Below are positions 18,490 to 27,315 of a DNA stretch of 64,000 nt, piece after piece. This stretch comes from CAYRFQ01 sp964423615. Its GTDB lineage: Bacteria > Planctomycetota > Planctomycetia > Gemmatales > Gemmataceae. A program made the position numbers and the translations under genes. Location: the NCBI GenBank assembly GCA_964423615.1, contig CAYRFQ010000038.1, forward strand, positions 1 through 64,000. Direction: 5' to 3'. The notes beneath the pieces were generated by a model, which had not been told where the DNA came from, made no database searches, and saw only the letters and a list, made by a program, of their open reading frames with translations. How positions within the stretch are numbered: the stretch's first letter is position 1; every line of letters begins with the position of its first letter.

Positions 18490-19135
18490 TGTTGCCTCGG
18501 CCCTTTCCTTCGTAGATGTCCTTTTCGGTGATGACCTTGTCCATGAAGATGTCGTGTGACGCGACAGGAATCTCGGGGAACATCTGACATTCGAAGGCGA
18601 TGGCCACAAGCGGGCAATCGGGCCGAGCGTGTTCTAGAAGTCGATCGTAGTAACCCTTGCCGTGGCCCATCCGGGCTCCGGTCTTGTCGAAACCAACGCC
18701 CGGTACCATGATCAAGTCAAGTTCCTTCACGTCGACTTTTTTCTCGGGCAGCTCTCGCAAGTCTGCGCGTGGCTCGAGAATCTTGTACATCCCGAGTTCG
18801 AGTTCGTCCATCGACTCGAGGCAGAACAACTCGAGCTGGTTGCCGTCGATACAGTAAGGCACAACGATCTTTTTGCCGTGCGTCAACGCCGTGGGCAGGT
18901 AGTGCCGCGTGCGAACTTCGCTCCGGACGTCGACGTAGTACAGGACCGTTTGTGCCTTCTCGTATTCCGGAAGGGCGACAAACTTTTCGACGATCGTCTG
19001 GCTCAGTTCGTCTTTCTTTTCCTGAGCCTTTCGAGCCGCATGGGCCTGTTCTCGGAGAGCTTTTTTGCGTTCTTGAGGACTAGTCGTTGGTGTTGTCATG
19101 TTGTGCTTCGAAGTTGAAGTTTTATTTCGAGACAA
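18482..19135 (-). CDS. 5-formyltetrahydrofolate cyclo-ligase
   Basis: A 217-residue protein of the 5-FTHF cyclo-ligase (methenyl-THF synthetase) family, which uses ATP to turn 5-formyl-H4F into 5,10-methenyl-H4F. The signature PGVGFDKTGARMGHGKGYYDR is split here as VPGVGFDKTG and MGHGKGYYDR, with the nucleotide-binding KK(A)LREQ-like segment at the N-terminus. The start is uncertain: a TTG after GGAGTGGTTC gives the full frame, and an ATG twelve codons in would also serve. It overlaps the formyltransferase paralog, linking a folate enzyme to a methanopterin enzyme in one transcript. Confidence 0.9.
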   Translation of the reverse strand: MSRNKTSTSKHNMTTPTTSPQERKKALREQAHAARKAQEKKDELSQTIVEKFVALPEYEKAQTVLYYVDVRSEVRTRHYLPTALTHGKKIVVPYCIDGNQLELFCLESMDELELGMYKILEPRADLRELPEKKVDVKELDLIMVPGVGFDKTGARMGHGKGYYDRLLEHARPDCPLVAIAFECQMFPEIPVASHDIFMDKVITEKDIYEGKGRGNNG

Positions 19136-19319
19136 GAACCACTCCTTACTATTGATAGGAGCCAGTTATAGATTTGTCTTCCTTGGGAGGCGTCCGGCAC
19201 GAGGCCCTTAGACATGGCCGTGCCTGACACCTTTCGTCAGCTATCCCATCGGACGGTTCCCTCTGATATCCCTAAAACGGCATGGAGGCATTTCGGCGTT
19301 CTGGACCAGAGGAGAAATC

Positions 19320-20372
19320 GTGAGCGAATCGAAATCAAGTGCGTCTGTCGAAGGGTTGATCTATGCGTTTGTGGCTTTTGGTTGGTGGGGCGTCGTGCCT
19401 CCGTTGTTCTTCACGGGGTTGAAGAGTGTCTCGATTTGGGAAGTCCTGGCCCACCGTGTCGTTTGGTCGATTGTGTTTCTCTTGGGACTGTTGATTATCG
19501 GCGGACGACTCCGGGAATTTCAGCGATGTTTCGAGAACTGGAACATCTTGAAACGATTGTTGATTACGACTCCGCTCATCGTGACGAACTGGGTCATTTA
19601 CGTCTATGGAGTCGTCAGCGGCCAGGTCGTCCAGACGAGTTTGGGATACTTCATCAACCCGTTGTTGAATGTCGTTTTTGGCTTGATGTTCTTCGGAGAA
19701 AGTTTGCGAAAACTTCAATGGGCCGCGGTCGGATTGGCAGCCATTGGAGTGGGCTATTTGACATATAACTCGCAACAAGGGTTTCCGTGGATTGCCATCA
19801 CGCTCGCGACCAGTTTTGGGCTCTACGGGACGATCCGAAAGACGATCAAGGTTAACGGCCTTGCTAGCTTATCGTTCGAGATCTCCATGGCTGCTCCGTT
19901 CGCGATTGTCTATCTGTGCATGGTGACGATGATGGGGACGACGGCAGTATCAGGGGAAACGGGAACATACACCTTCGGTGGAGGCGATTGGTGGGTTGAT
20001 TTTCTCTTGTTGATGAGCGCTCCCGTGACGGCGGTACCTTTGTTGTGTTTCGGACAGGCTGCTCGACGGCTTCCGCTCACCGTTCTTGGGTTCATCCAGT
20101 ATGTGGCTCCCACGTTACAATTTTTGACGGCCATCTGGCTCTTGGGCGAGGAGTTGCGGAAAGAAATGTTGATATGCTGTCTCTGCATCTGGGGAGCGTT
20201 GGTGCTCTACTCGGCGGATTCGGTCAGCACGGCAAGAAAAAATCGGGCCATCGTTGGAGGCACGGCCTTCACGGCAAAGGCTCCCGACGGCCAGCTGGCG
20301 TTTGAGGTACAGGAAAAACACAAAGAGACAGCCATCACGGAAAAATCGGCATCGATAACGTCGCCGAAGTGA
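19320..20372 (+). CDS. rarD: RarD-like EamA family permease
   Basis: A 350-residue membrane protein with ten predicted helices of the drug/metabolite transporter superfamily. It matches the RarD subgroup: YAFVAFGWWGVVPPLFF at the start, EVLAHRVVWS, then NWVIYVYGV, SLGYFINPLLNVVFG and GFIQYVAPTLQFL. The GTG start follows GAGGAGAAATC. RarD proteins were named from chloramphenicol resistance and their natural substrate is unknown. The last 60 residues are a soluble, charged tail not typical of the family. Confidence 0.9.
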   Translation: MSESKSSASVEGLIYAFVAFGWWGVVPPLFFTGLKSVSIWEVLAHRVVWSIVFLLGLLIIGGRLREFQRCFENWNILKRLLITTPLIVTNWVIYVYGVVSGQVVQTSLGYFINPLLNVVFGLMFFGESLRKLQWAAVGLAAIGVGYLTYNSQQGFPWIAITLATSFGLYGTIRKTIKVNGLASLSFEISMAAPFAIVYLCMVTMMGTTAVSGETGTYTFGGGDWWVDFLLLMSAPVTAVPLLCFGQAARRLPLTVLGFIQYVAPTLQFLTAIWLLGEELRKEMLICCLCIWGALVLYSADSVSTARKNRAIVGGTAFTAKAPDGQLAFEVQEKHKETAITEKSASITSPK

Positions 20373-20618
20373 AGAAAATGTAGCAGGGACACTTGAAACG
20401 CGAAATGAATACGTATCCATTTGTTGTTGTAGGTTGTCATGACCCAAGGCGCGATCGTAAGTAGGTACACCAAAGTAGGCTCGGTGTACCATCGTCGTTG
20501 AGCGAATGACTCGAGTGAACTTTACACAACGATCGAGCCGGACAATCGTTATTTTTGTGTTTTACGTGTGTTTGCCGCTTTTCAGCAAATCCAGCCCCCG
20601 ACAGTGAGGATAAAAAGA

Positions 20619-22562
20619 GTGCCCTTGAATGTTGATCTCGATGCCGAATGGTTAGAAACAGATGGCCTTGGTGGGTTTGCTTCGGGGACTGTATCGGGCG
20701 GTCGAACGAGCAAGTATCACGCGTTGCTGCTTGCTGCGACCACGCCACCAACGGGCCGTTTCGTTTTGGTCAACGGGCTTGATGCGTGGATCGATACCGA
20801 ATTTGGGTCTTACCCCATTTCGTGCCAACATTATCTACCCAACGTCACGACCCCAGACGGTGCCAAGCGTATCCACGAGTTTACGTTGGAGCCTTGGCCA
20901 CGTTGGACCTACCACGTTGGACAGGAGACGATATTGGAGCAAGAGGTCTTCGTTCCCAAAGGCAAGCAGGCGGTCGTTCTCCGTTGGCGCATTTTAGGGG
21001 GTTCGCGATTCGTCAAACTCCGAGTCCGCCCATTCCTGTCTGGGCGGGACTACCACACACTGCACGTCAGTAATCCTCGGTTCGCTACGGGTGCGGAGCA
21101 ACAAGGGCCCCTCGTCTCGTGGTTCCCTTATCCAGGACTTCCGGCAGTTCACGCCCTTGCCAACGCGACCTACCACCATAGTCCGATCTGGTACTACAAC
21201 TTCCTGTACAAGCGGGAAAGGGAACGAGGGCTGGATTGTACCGAAGACTTGTTGTCTCCAGGAGAGTTCACGTGGGACTTTGCAGCCGGCGAAGCCATCT
21301 TGATCTTCCACACAAACTTGAAACCGGAAACTTCGATTAATTCGGAGCTCACTCCGGACCAGGCCTACTCGGCGTTGGCCAGTGCCGAACAACTTCGCCG
21401 AGAAAGATTCCCCACGCGATTACATCGCTCCAGCGATGAGTATATCGTCCGACGAGGGCGAGGAAAGACAATCATCGCGGGGTATCCCTGGTTCACAGAT
21501 TGGGGGCGGGATACGTTCATAGCGATGCGTGGTCTTTGTCTCGCGACAAGACGATTGGATGTGGCCAAGGACATCCTCCTGGCCTGGTCTTCAACGATCT
21601 CCGAAGGGATGCTTCCGAACTTATTCGTGGATACAGGTGACACGCCCGAGTTCAACTCTGTGGACGCATCGCTGTGGTTTGTCATCGCCGTCCACGAGTT
21701 CCTGGAAGAGGCCTCCAGGGCAGACTTCCCGGTGACACCTCAAGAGAGACGTCGGCTTGAACTTGCTGTCGATGCGATATTGAGAGGGTATGCTCGCGGG
21801 ACTCGGCACAACATCGCGATGGACATCGATGGATTACTGTCCGCTGGCGAACTCGGAGTCCAACTCACCTGGATGGACGCCAAAGTTGGGGACTGGGTCG
21901 TTACTCCCCGGATCGGAAAGCCCGTCGAAGTCCAGGCCCTGTGGCTCAACGCATTATGGATTGGTGCCCAGCGCGACAAAGAGTTTCGGGAATGGTTCGA
22001 GCAAGCCAATGAGTCTTTTCAGAAGCGATTTTGGTACGACGATGGGCAGTATCTGTATGACGTTGTTGATCTCGACCACGTGCGGGGTAACGTTGACTCG
22101 ACCATCCGTCCGAACCAGATCCTGGCTGTCGGTGGGCTTCCTTTGCAAGTCCTGGCGGAAGGGCAAGCTCGCAAAGTCATCGATTTCGTCGAAGAGAAAC
22201 TCTACACGCCGATTGGGTTGCGGTCGCTTGTCTCGGATGACCCTTCGTACCGAGGTCGGTATCATGGTGGTGTCTTCGCAAGGGATGGAGCCTATCACCA
22301 GGGGACTGTGTGGGCATGGTTGATTGGGCCGTTCGTGGAAGCGTGGGTCCGAGTTCGAGGTGGCAGTCCGGCGGTCATCGAAGAAGCTCGCCAACGATTT
22401 CTTCCTCCACTCCTGAAGCACCTCACCGTTGCGGGACTGGGTCATGTGTCTGAGATCGCCGACGGAGACCCACCACACACACCCAAAGGATGCCCATTCC
22501 AGGCCTGGTCGGTGGGAGAATTGTTGCGACTGCAAGAAAAAGTGATTGTTCCGATGACCTAG
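20619..22562 (+). CDS. Glycogen debranching enzyme (GH133-type amylo-1,6-glucosidase)
   Basis: About 647 residues in the archaeal-type glycogen debranching family. The N-terminal domain has WLETDGLGGFASGTVSGG and the catalytic (alpha/alpha)6 barrel has AGYPWFTDWGRDTFIAMRGL, LPNLFVDTGDTPEFNSVDAS and FARDGAYHQGTVWAWLIGP. It would remove alpha-1,6 branches during glycogen breakdown. The chosen GTG has GAGGATAAAAAGA before it. An upstream GTG adds 17 residues without a better ribosome site. No other glycogen genes are near, so it stands alone. Confidence 0.9.
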   Translation: MPLNVDLDAEWLETDGLGGFASGTVSGGRTSKYHALLLAATTPPTGRFVLVNGLDAWIDTEFGSYPISCQHYLPNVTTPDGAKRIHEFTLEPWPRWTYHVGQETILEQEVFVPKGKQAVVLRWRILGGSRFVKLRVRPFLSGRDYHTLHVSNPRFATGAEQQGPLVSWFPYPGLPAVHALANATYHHSPIWYYNFLYKRERERGLDCTEDLLSPGEFTWDFAAGEAILIFHTNLKPETSINSELTPDQAYSALASAEQLRRERFPTRLHRSSDEYIVRRGRGKTIIAGYPWFTDWGRDTFIAMRGLCLATRRLDVAKDILLAWSSTISEGMLPNLFVDTGDTPEFNSVDASLWFVIAVHEFLEEASRADFPVTPQERRRLELAVDAILRGYARGTRHNIAMDIDGLLSAGELGVQLTWMDAKVGDWVVTPRIGKPVEVQALWLNALWIGAQRDKEFREWFEQANESFQKRFWYDDGQYLYDVVDLDHVRGNVDSTIRPNQILAVGGLPLQVLAEGQARKVIDFVEEKLYTPIGLRSLVSDDPSYRGRYHGGVFARDGAYHQGTVWAWLIGPFVEAWVRVRGGSPAVIEEARQRFLPPLLKHLTVAGLGHVSEIADGDPPHTPKGCPFQAWSVGELLRLQEKVIVPMT

Positions 22563-22715
22563 TGATTGGTCTCGATTGAAGTTTCCGAAATGTTCTCCTT
22601 TCAACCGAAAACGCAAGCGAGGCGCTCTAACACCAGCCCCCAAAGCAGGTGAGGGAATCTCGTCGAGATCTCCTTTTGCTTTGATTCTTCGATCAACACC
22701 CAGTCGAGAAATCTA

Positions 22716-23555
22716 ATGCGACAAGTACATTGGTTCGGTTTGCTCGTCTTGTTTCAGTTTCTTCCGCTGGCAAACGCCCAAACGATGAAAGTGAAAGAAT
22801 CCCTGAATTCGATCCGGGATAAGGCCATCGAGTTCGTGGGAACGAAACGACTCGACGGCAAGAATGCCATCACGTTCGACACCAAATTCCCTTTACCCAA
22901 CGACCCCATCAAAGTTGATGCTTCGTGGTCTATTCAGGGTTGTAACCAAGGACGGATTCGGCTTGCGTTGCGAGTCGATGACAAAAAAATAGAGATGACT
23001 GTAGTTGTGAACCAAGACGAAGTTTGGGCGATTGGTCCCGATGGAAAAATCGATAACCCGCGAAAGTCGGAAGCTGGAGCCGTAAAGAGTCTGATTCGAG
23101 CCATTCGCTTTGCCCAACGTCCTGATTATCTCAGCAAGACTCAGTTCATGCTGAGTTTGCTCCCGAACGAAAAGGTGGGCAAAGATGAATCCGTCGGCAT
23201 CGCGATCGCTGAAAAAGACCATGACACCATCAACCTGTATTTCGATGTAAGGACTGGGCGACCTCTGAAAGCCGCTGTTTCTGTTTCAATGGCGTCGAAG
23301 GAAGGACCAGAGGAGTTGGCATTGGTTTTCATGAATTACGGCGAGACGTTCGAAACAACCAAGAAGGGCAAGGAAAAGCTCACCATCAAGAGTTTTGGCA
23401 AGGTAATCGTGTATCTTGAAGGTAGGAAGTTGTTTGAGGTGCCGGTGACCAACATTCGACAACGCGAAAAACTCGATCCGGGTCTTTTCACTCGGCCGAA
23501 AAAACGGTCCGAGTCTCCTGAAGTAAAAAAAGACAAGACCCCACCATCATGGTGA
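22716..23555 (+). CDS. Secreted protein of unknown function
   Basis: A 279-residue protein with a signal peptide (WFGLLVLFQFLPLANAQ). The mature domain is rich in alternating beta strands (IRLALRVDDKKIEMTVVV, DTINLYFDVRTGRPLKAAV) and resembles a lipoprotein-carrier or DUF-type beta domain. The C-terminal 25 residues are lysine-rich. The stop codon lies inside a hairpin shared with the convergent wall-protein gene. Function not recognised. Confidence 0.75.
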   Translation: MRQVHWFGLLVLFQFLPLANAQTMKVKESLNSIRDKAIEFVGTKRLDGKNAITFDTKFPLPNDPIKVDASWSIQGCNQGRIRLALRVDDKKIEMTVVVNQDEVWAIGPDGKIDNPRKSEAGAVKSLIRAIRFAQRPDYLSKTQFMLSLLPNEKVGKDESVGIAIAEKDHDTINLYFDVRTGRPLKAAVSVSMASKEGPEELALVFMNYGETFETTKKGKEKLTIKSFGKVIVYLEGRKLFEVPVTNIRQREKLDPGLFTRPKKRSESPEVKKDKTPPSW

Positions 23556-23564
23556 GGTCTTGTC
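23532..23564. terminator. Hairpin between convergent genes
   Basis: GACAAGACC pairs with GGTCTTGTC, and after one mismatch CACCA pairs with TGGTG around a three-base loop. It contains the stop codon of the secreted-protein gene. No T-run follows, so factor-independent termination is less certain. Confidence 0.65.
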
Positions 23565-23591
23565 CGAAGGGCGGGAGGGCCGAGGCAGGTT

Positions 23592-25646
23592 CTACTCGTT
23601 GCTTTCCCTGAAATCCCGCACGCGAGAGCTGAAGGCTACGACCGTGCTCGGGACAGGCTTTGGCTGTCCAGGCTGGCGATTACTTGCGTCCGGTGACATC
23701 ACTGGAGGTCCAGCCGGTGGATTCGCGGAATCCTCGGACGAGACGCCGTCGGTCTCTTTCCCTGTCCCTTCTTCCTGAGGTGTCACCTGTTCAGGAGAAT
23801 TCTCGATTTTAGGAAGGGCGTGAGGAGTCGTCTCGATTGGAGGAGTCACCTTGTTCGAGATGCTCCCCTGAACGGGAGCACAACAGGGAGGCAGTACCGG
23901 GACACAGATTGGAATCCGACGACATACCTTGTAGTTGACACAGTAAGGTTCCATGTGGCAAGTCGTCACGGGGACTTTCTGAACACATGTCTCGGGAACC
24001 ATTCGACAGGTCACGTAGGGGACCTGACGTCGATGAACTTGCGGCACGTATCGTACTTTGCAGCACTTCACGATCTGAGTATGGACCTGAGGAACCATGC
24101 GGCATGTGACGTAGGGTATGTCGCGAGTGTGGACCTGGGTCACCATCTCACAACGATATCGGGTCACCATCTTGCAGTGGTGCTGAGGAATCATGCGACA
24201 CGTCGTGTAAGGAATCTTACGAGTGTGGTGCTGGGGGACCATCTCACAACGAACTCGTTCGACCATTTTACAGTGGTGCTGAGGAATCATACGACAAGTA
24301 ACATATGGAATTTTGCGAGTGTGGTGTTGTGGGATCATCTGACACCGCACACGTGTTACCTCTTTGCAGTGCTGTTCTGCTACCATGTGGCAAGTCGTGT
24401 AGCAAACCTTGCGAGTCCTCACTTCCGGCACTTGGTAGGTGCGGCAACAAGTGATCATCTTGGTATGCTGCTGTGGGATCATGTGACACGTCGTGTAACA
24501 AACCTGGCGACATTCTGTGTAGGGCACCATCCGACAAACAGTGTAGGGAACTACCTTGCAATGCTGCTTGGTGACATAGTGACAGCAAGGGACTTGTCGG
24601 GTTTCGATCTGAGGACACGGAATTTGTCGACAAATCCAACGCCCGGGCATCTGGACCGGGTAGTTGATTGTCGGGCCGGGGCAGTAGTGGGATCGACAGG
24701 TACACGGATCGAACGTCCAGGTTCCGGGGAGGCGCTTGCACCGCATTACGACCGGTCCAGGGCAATACTCCTTCTCCGTGCGATACGTCATTCTACGAAC
24801 GACGATCGTGCGAGTGGTCATGACCGGCTCACGAGTGCAGAACGTAACGACTCGTTGACACTGTTGTGTCACGGGCTTATAGCGGACGATGGGAATCATT
24901 CTCGTGTGTTGTCTGGTCACGGGCTTGTAAGTGGTGTAGCAGACAGGAACCTGGTACGTCTTGGTTACAGGCCGATAGACCGTATATGGAACGATGCGTT
25001 CGTGCTTTTTGTAGACCGGCCTGTACGTGCAGTAGTGAATGGGCACCTTGTAGGTCGTATAGTGTGGCTTGTATGTGCAGTATTGTTGGATTCGGTAGTG
25101 CTTGGTGTACTCCGCCTTATAAGTGGTCCAACGAACCGGGACTTGATACTTGTGATAAACCGGCTTGTACGTACAGTAACGTTGGACTCGGTAATGTGTG
25201 GTGTACTCCGGCTTGTATGTTGTCCAACGAACCGGTACCTCGTACTTGTGATAGACAGGTTTGCACGTGGTGTAACAGGCCTTGCGAACGTGCTTGGTGT
25301 AAACCGGCTTATAGGTCGTGTAGCAGCGTTTGACGTTGTAATAGTCGTAAGCGGGTTTGTACGTCGTGTAGCAGTGCTCCCGCACATGTTGCTCGTAGAC
25401 GGGACGAAACTTCGTGAACGTACGATTCACAATCGTTGTTTTGTAGACCGGGCGGTATTTGATGCAGGATCGGTCTTCCAATACAGTTTGATAGCTAATG
25501 CGGTAGCGAACTACCGGCATGGGACAGGGACAACTTCCGACGACGGGGAACGCATACGCCCCACAATTCGTTGCCTTTGCGGACTGCCCGGTTGTGCCCA
25601 GAGCAACCAGAGCAGCCAGCATGGGCAACAAGTACTTGAGCCTCAT
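23592..25646 (-). CDS. YTV-type cysteine-rich cell-wall protein
   Basis: A 684-residue exported protein made of dozens of short repeats of the form CYTTYKPVY, VPVRWTTYKPEY, VPYVTCRMIPQHHCK. It is very rich in Cys, Tyr, Thr, Val, His and Arg. This matches the YTV proteins (Pfam YTV, PF07639 as I recall) found in the insoluble protein cell walls of planctomycetes. The signal peptide MRLKYLLPMLAALVALG is followed by a Cys-rich segment. Two repeat classes are seen: a Tyr-Lys-Pro class in the N-terminal half and a Met-Ile-Pro-Gln-His-His class in the C-terminal half. The last 85 residues are Pro/Glu/Ser-rich. The ATG has GAGGAGGCCAGAG before it. The cysteines probably form disulfide cross-links in the wall. 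Confidence 0.88.
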   Translation of the reverse strand: MRLKYLLPMLAALVALGTTGQSAKATNCGAYAFPVVGSCPCPMPVVRYRISYQTVLEDRSCIKYRPVYKTTIVNRTFTKFRPVYEQHVREHCYTTYKPAYDYYNVKRCYTTYKPVYTKHVRKACYTTCKPVYHKYEVPVRWTTYKPEYTTHYRVQRYCTYKPVYHKYQVPVRWTTYKAEYTKHYRIQQYCTYKPHYTTYKVPIHYCTYRPVYKKHERIVPYTVYRPVTKTYQVPVCYTTYKPVTRQHTRMIPIVRYKPVTQQCQRVVTFCTREPVMTTRTIVVRRMTYRTEKEYCPGPVVMRCKRLPGTWTFDPCTCRSHYCPGPTINYPVQMPGRWICRQIPCPQIETRQVPCCHYVTKQHCKVVPYTVCRMVPYTECRQVCYTTCHMIPQQHTKMITCCRTYQVPEVRTRKVCYTTCHMVAEQHCKEVTRVRCQMIPQHHTRKIPYVTCRMIPQHHCKMVERVRCEMVPQHHTRKIPYTTCRMIPQHHCKMVTRYRCEMVTQVHTRDIPYVTCRMVPQVHTQIVKCCKVRYVPQVHRRQVPYVTCRMVPETCVQKVPVTTCHMEPYCVNYKVCRRIPICVPVLPPCCAPVQGSISNKVTPPIETTPHALPKIENSPEQVTPQEEGTGKETDGVSSEDSANPPAGPPVMSPDASNRQPGQPKPVPSTVVAFSSRVRDFRESNE

Positions 25647-26298
25647 CTCTGGCCTCCTCAAGAACGTGCCTCTTGGTGTCATATCTGTTGTGAGCCCGCC
25701 CTTGTCGCCTCGATGACATACGGACTCTCAACCCCTAGCACAACGGTTTGCTGAGATCACACTTGGATATATTTTCGTTGAAGACCTCGGCGTCCCTTCG
25801 AAACGGAACGATCCAGCTCGTGATGTGCTCTCGGATTGGGGATGCGGTACTACTCGGACCGACATCACCAACTAGAGAAACTGTGCACGATTTCATGGTC
25901 TGGGCCAAATGAACATGAACGAAAAAGTACAGAACTTGAAAGGAAAACGTGGCTTTTCCCAGAGTATAACAGAGACGACGAGTTTATGGATTGGAGGCTC
26001 TATGGATGAATGGAAGGAAAACGTACATTTTCGAGTTCTGTCGAGGCTGTGTTGTGAGTGGCTTGTCTGCCGCAGTGGCGCGAAGGGCTTGTTGGAAGTA
26101 GCAAGGCAAGCTCGGAACGACCAGAGTTTTGGGAGTGAACAAAAAGTGTAGCTGGGGGTAAGCCAGCGGAGCATCTCTTCCAACTTAATCGGGGACAGGT
26201 AAAAACTTCTCTGATGTCGGAAGGCAAAAACTTGTTGCTACCCGTATGACAAGTCGTACAATCGTATGAAACCCGACACTCTTTCGAACTGACAACAC
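25647..26298. other. Intergenic region between divergent genes
   Basis: About 650 bases between the wall-protein start and the CbiM gene. Open frames are short and without ribosome sites. I looked for a cobalamin riboswitch before CbiM and did not find its conserved box. No other element is supported. Confidence 0.45.
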
Positions 26299-27315
26299 AT
26301 GCTCTCCTCGACACACCTACAGCTCTTTGCCATACACATTTCCGATGGTTATCTTTCGGTCCCCTGGATCGTGGGAGGTTTTGTCGCAACCGGGCTCATC
26401 GTTAGCATTGCGTTGCTCGTCGAACGTTGGAAAACGGCACGTTCCGGAGAACCAATCAGCGAGCAAGAAATCGCCTGGACCGGGGTGATGACGGCAGCGT
26501 TCTTCGTGGCCACGATGATCCGCGTGCCCATTGCTCCGACGACGACCGTGCACCTGCTGTTTAATGGATTGCTGGGTGTGATCCTTCGCTGGCGTGCGGC
26601 ATTGGCGATCCTAGTGGGGTTGCTCATCCAGGCGGCCCTCCTGGGCCATGGCGGGTTTCTCTCGCTCGGTGTGAATTATTGCGTCATGGTTCTGCCCGCG
26701 ATGATGGCCTGGGGGTCATTCGAAGGGTTACGGCGGTTGCCGTTCGTCAGGCGTCCCTGGTTTCGTGGAGCGTTGGTGGTTTTGAGTGTTGGGGCGTGGG
26801 TTCTTTGCATTGGATACGGGATCGTTCTGGCTCTCCAAATGACATTCCAAATCACGCCGAATGCGTTTGTTCATTTCGGAATCGGTGCTGGTGCGTTGCT
26901 CGTTTCGCTAGTGGCATCTGTGTTGGAGCCTAAATTGCAGAACGCTCCCGAGTTCCCGTTGGGGTTATTTCTCGGGACTACGACGGTTCTGCTGACAATG
27001 GTGTGTCATTGTGCTGCGTTGATTCTGGGACGGAGTAGCGAAGGTTTGCAGATTGCCGCTGCGGCGAGCTTCGTGGCTCATCTGCCGGTCGCCGCCATCG
27101 AGGGTGTGGTGGTTGGATCGACTCTCGGATTTTTGACCAAAGTCAAGCCTGAGTTGTTGGGATGGAAAAGGCCAAATTTGGAGGAGAACGAGGCAGCACG
27201 GGAAGTGCCGGAATTGGGACTTGGGATAAATGATTCTTTTCCTGCCGTGGAAGACCCGTCCCGTGAGGATTACAATCCAACGGGAAACACGTCTTCGAGT
27301 GTTACTTCCCACTGA
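26299..27315 (+). CDS. cbiM: CbiM-type cobalt/nickel ECF transporter component
   Basis: A 338-residue membrane protein with the CbiM/NikM signature HISDGYLSVPWIVGG near the N-terminus, then helices including TTVHLLFNGLLGVILRW and LGVNYCVMVLPAMMAWG. CbiM is the substrate-binding subunit of energy-coupling factor importers for cobalt or nickel. In characterised members the metal is held by the N-terminal amine, His2 and later histidines. Here the equivalent histidine is residue 13, after a 12-residue leader, so the N-terminal geometry must differ or the leader is removed. The C-terminal 60 residues are a soluble tail. No CbiQ/CbiO genes are adjacent. Its 3' end overlaps the convergent MutS2 gene by 46 bases. 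Confidence 0.85.
   Translation: MLSSTHLQLFAIHISDGYLSVPWIVGGFVATGLIVSIALLVERWKTARSGEPISEQEIAWTGVMTAAFFVATMIRVPIAPTTTVHLLFNGLLGVILRWRAALAILVGLLIQAALLGHGGFLSLGVNYCVMVLPAMMAWGSFEGLRRLPFVRRPWFRGALVVLSVGAWVLCIGYGIVLALQMTFQITPNAFVHFGIGAGALLVSLVASVLEPKLQNAPEFPLGLFLGTTTVLLTMVCHCAALILGRSSEGLQIAAAASFVAHLPVAAIEGVVVGSTLGFLTKVKPELLGWKRPNLEENEAAREVPELGLGINDSFPAVEDPSREDYNPTGNTSSSVTSH

Noticed and set aside
23940..25400. Regular repeats suggesting a CRISPR array
   Set aside because: The repeats are in frame, vary in sequence and length, and encode the YTV protein repeats.
23820..25754. Very long open frame on the plus strand opposite the YTV gene (644 codons)
   Set aside because: It is the mirror of a strongly repetitive gene with biased codons, has no ribosome site and no protein-like composition.
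25647..26298. Cobalamin riboswitch before the CbiM gene
   Set aside because: The conserved B12-box and flanking stems could not be found.
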